In this document: piece by piece, positions 61,472-64,000 of the stretch
Layout of the letters: each line of letters starts with the position of its first letter
Position numbering within the stretch: position 1 is the stretch's first letter
Source of the DNA: Lepidurus packardi
Taxonomy: Eukaryota; Arthropoda; Branchiopoda; Notostraca; Triopsidae
DNA: 64,000 nucleotides
Assembly: GCA_023053545.1 (NCBI GenBank)
Contig: JAKZAN010000004.1
Span: forward strand, 6,386,001-6,450,000
Reading direction: 5' to 3'
Notes under the pieces: model-generated
The model's input: only the letters and a program-made list of their open reading frames with translations
Databases searched by the model: none
What the model was told of the DNA's origin: nothing
Made by a program: the position numbers and the translations under genes

Positions 61472-62003
61472 TTTTGGGTGTTGTTTAAGAAGTTCCTTGC
61501 TTTTTCGTCGATGTGTTGGATTTATTGGTTCAGTTTGGTGTGTTTTCGTCTTAGATTGCTTGGTGTCTTAGATTGCTTGGTTAGTTAATTATGTTCAGAC
61601 GAGGGAGAAATCTCCCCATCTTCGTTAAAGTCGGACACATTGACCAGGGTAGTAGATATTTTGGTTTCTTGTCCTCCGTGTGTTGTGTTCGTTATCTTCA
61701 ATCCGTTAGTTATGTCTTGTATGTTTGAGTTTTTAATAAAAAAAATAATTCAAAGCAAACACATTGAGTTGTAATTTATTGTGAATGATTTTGATCTCGT
61801 AAACAAAATTCCGGTAGGATTTTTTATTATATTTAAAATAAATACAATATAGTAATGCAAACTTAGAGAATAAAGGTATGGCTGTAGGCGAACCGTACTA
61901 TTTTTATAAATCGAATAAAAGATGAATGCTACCCGCGTGCACTGGCTTTCTTCATATATGTTGCATTTATAGATGTTATAGTAAGAGTCAAACATAAACC
62001 CAT

Positions 62004-62068
62004 GACCGCGTGGATAACACTCACGACTGGGGACTACGAGGTCCCCGGTTCGATCCCCGGTCGAAGCA
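62004..62068 (+). pseudogene. Degenerate tRNA-Arg(ACG)-like sequence
   Basis: It starts GACCGCGTGGATAAC and contains GGGGACTACGAGGTCCCC, a hairpin whose loop includes CTACG (anticodon ACG). It then has the B-box GGTTCGATCC and ends CCGGTCG, complementary to the first bases. This resembles arthropod tRNA-Arg(ACG) lacking several D-arm bases. The T stem has a central C-C mismatch and the anticodon loop is one base too long. No TTTT terminator follows. It is a tRNA pseudogene or the head of a tRNA-derived SINE. Confidence 0.4.
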
Positions 62069-64000
62069 CTTTATTTCGTCGAAAGAATGAAAATATTAAA
62101 TGCCTCCCTTTCTCTGTACTTAACGCCTGCCCGGCAAGGTTCCTATACCCGTATTCGAAATTGCGAAGCTTCGGAATCACGAGCTCGAATATCGGGGACA
62201 GGAAACCGAGCAGGGAAGTTGGGAACAGGGAAAGGGGCGAGGCTCTCAATTTTTCAAAATTTGTGAAGGGGACCCCCTTGATCGTGCAGGAATCCTTATG
62301 GAAAAAAGCCCAGAAAACGCTTTTCCAGCTCGAAAAGAGACCACGCCTTCTTTATGCTCCAATCCACCAATAGGATTCGTCATCTTTTGGGGGACCACAC
62401 CCCTTTTCGCGGATTTTCCGAAAAATCACACAAATTTACCAAAATTTCGCTTTTATTTAGAAAATTACAAATTGTATAATACAAATGAAATTTTTGGAAA
62501 TCAAATTTTAGGGAGAACATTTAAGGTACAATACACGAGCAAATGAATTCGGGGGTTTGGGGGCAAACATAATTTACATAATCTTAGAATCCAATGTTTG
62601 GAGCTAAGGAAGTCATACAACGAAAATTCCAACAGATTTGGAAACTGAGCGCTACAGCAATTTTTGGAGAGATACATTTTTACAAGAAATGCATTACAAG
62701 AGATTACAAGAAATGCAAAAACATGGGGAAAACAAGCGTTACAATTCTACTCAATTCTCAATAATTTACGAAATGTCGACCCCAAAGCTGCTATGCTGAA
62801 CATCGGGACACTTCTAATGTGGCAATCTTGCCTTAACCGGCTTAACAAACAACTGCCGCAGTTGGGGAAGGGTTAAACAGGTGAAACGTAATGCAACTAA
62901 CCACCAGATTGACAGCCAGATGAAACAGCAGATTGGTATGTGGAAAAGCAGCAACGATTCTTATTCAGGGTCGTTCAATTTTCTTCTCCTCTTTCTCCAT
63001 ACCCAAACCGAAGGGGTTCGCAGCTCGCTAATAACGTCGTACACTGTGACCATTCGGTTAAAATTATATGCGTGTAATCTCATACATACCTTTACAACTG
63101 AATACCTTAACTGTGTACATTTTTTTAAACCAAGGAAACGAGTTAAGAACCCCTTGACCAAACCAGATTACCAGGAGGCCACGAACGTTAAATAATACCT
63201 AAGGTAAAGCATTAGATGTGAAATACATATAAACACCAAGCATATTATATATTACCAAGAGATCTGCGCAACTACGTATATAGTTCAAGTTCTCCCAGCG
63301 TTAAAACTGTATAACCGAATAACTATAACGTTGATCAATCTTATCCGTAGACCCAAGGACAATTCGGCCGGAGAATGACATGTGTCAAACCCTCTAACGA
63401 GCCAATGCGATATTGATTGAAGAAGTCCCTGCTAATTGGTTAACCAGAGATTCAACATTTTTTAAACCGTATTAATAATTAGGTCTTAAGGATAACGAAC
63501 CGCGACATAAAGAGGATATTTTATTACCTTTATTAGTAAGATCTATTATATTAAGCTATTACATACATTTTAAACAATCTTTCTTCAATTCTATAAATAA
63601 TTCTGCCACGTGGCATGCCATATTTTCACACAGCTTCATTTGCAAAAGAGGCGAAGAATTAAGGAAGTCTCTCCTTAAAAATAAAAAATAAAAATAATTA
63701 TTGCGAACTGAAGCAAACAAAAGTTTACAAACAATAACCCCAGCGGCATATTGTTTGGATTGTCCACCTTAACAGAATCGTCTGTTTTAAGCTTAATAAA
63801 ACGTCTACAAGCCCAAACGTCTGAAATGAAACACCGCACTGAAAACAAGCCCGAACTTCACAAACGCAGCTAAATTAATGCTTATGAATAACAGGGATGA
63901 TTTACGTAATTACAAATAGAGAAAGTTATCTATCTTTAACTTAAAATCTCAACTATCATAGAAGGTAATCACAACACTTTATAGCCTATTGCAGCTTGTT
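62069..64000. other. Right-end region, no gene recognised
   Basis: Only short frames without motifs occur. Several A/T-rich stretches are present (for example near 63680-63710). A gene continuing from beyond the window cannot be excluded. Confidence 0.4.

Larger units (their letters stand above)
60990..62003. other. Intergenic region with two short degenerate tandem repeats
   Basis: Apart from the repeats listed at 61113-61250 and 61411-61471, nothing is recognised. The right end is AT-rich. Confidence 0.4.

Noticed and set aside
62004..62068. Functional tRNA gene
   Set aside because: T-stem mismatch, oversized anticodon loop, missing D-arm bases and no T-run terminator.
1..64000. CRISPR arrays, operons, riboswitches or other prokaryotic systems
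   Set aside because: Spliced eukaryotic genes and LINE/MITE content show nuclear animal DNA; the tandem repeats found lack regular short repeats with unique spacers.

Overview
This is eukaryotic nuclear DNA, almost certainly from an arthropod. The two multi-exon genes at the right are cut by introns of only about 47-80 nt, and two single-exon achaete-scute family genes lie in the left half. Tiny introns combined with an achaete-scute pair fit a branchiopod crustacean such as Daphnia. That species guess is an inference from gene structure, not from a search.

Left half (1-42.7 kb): an achaete-scute locus. ASH gene 1 (3193-4251, +) and ASH gene 2 (26893-28311, -) point toward each other across about 22.6 kb with no recognisable gene, and about 14 kb of further gene-poor DNA lies beyond gene 2. 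Both encode bHLH proneural transcription factors with the basic region [14 protein letters not shown]. The long non-coding stretches are the natural place for their enhancers. They also hold an inverted-repeat element (13511-13830) with an inverted partial copy nearby, an LTR-retrotransposon remnant (19235-19571), a three-copy tandem array (23383-24165), a two-copy tandem repeat (7689-8107), a TTAA-flanked MITE family with three copies (29940, 36815, 42740), and several long pure G or C runs.

Middle (42.9-48.7 kb): one full-length, apparently intact non-LTR retrotransposon of the I/Jockey group. ORF1 has three zinc knuckles; ORF2 has AP-endonuclease, reverse transcriptase and RNase H. A perfect 13-bp target-site duplication fixes its ends. 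They show that the long A tract after ORF2 is internal and that the true 3' end is a short (AAG)n repeat.

Right part (49.4-58.5 kb): a decayed fibronectin type III fragment (-), a 200-bp hAT-type MITE with an 8-bp duplication, then two intact housekeeping genes in tandem on the minus strand. These are EXOC1/Sec3 (14 exons, 869 aa; exocyst tethering) and MSH2 (17 exons, 930 aa; DNA mismatch repair), separated by 329 bp. Both were assembled exon by exon and read through without a break.

Far right (58.5-64 kb): the MSH2 upstream region, one unidentified putative terminal exon (minus), two short degenerate tandem repeats and a degenerate tRNA-Arg-like sequence. The remainder shows nothing I can support.
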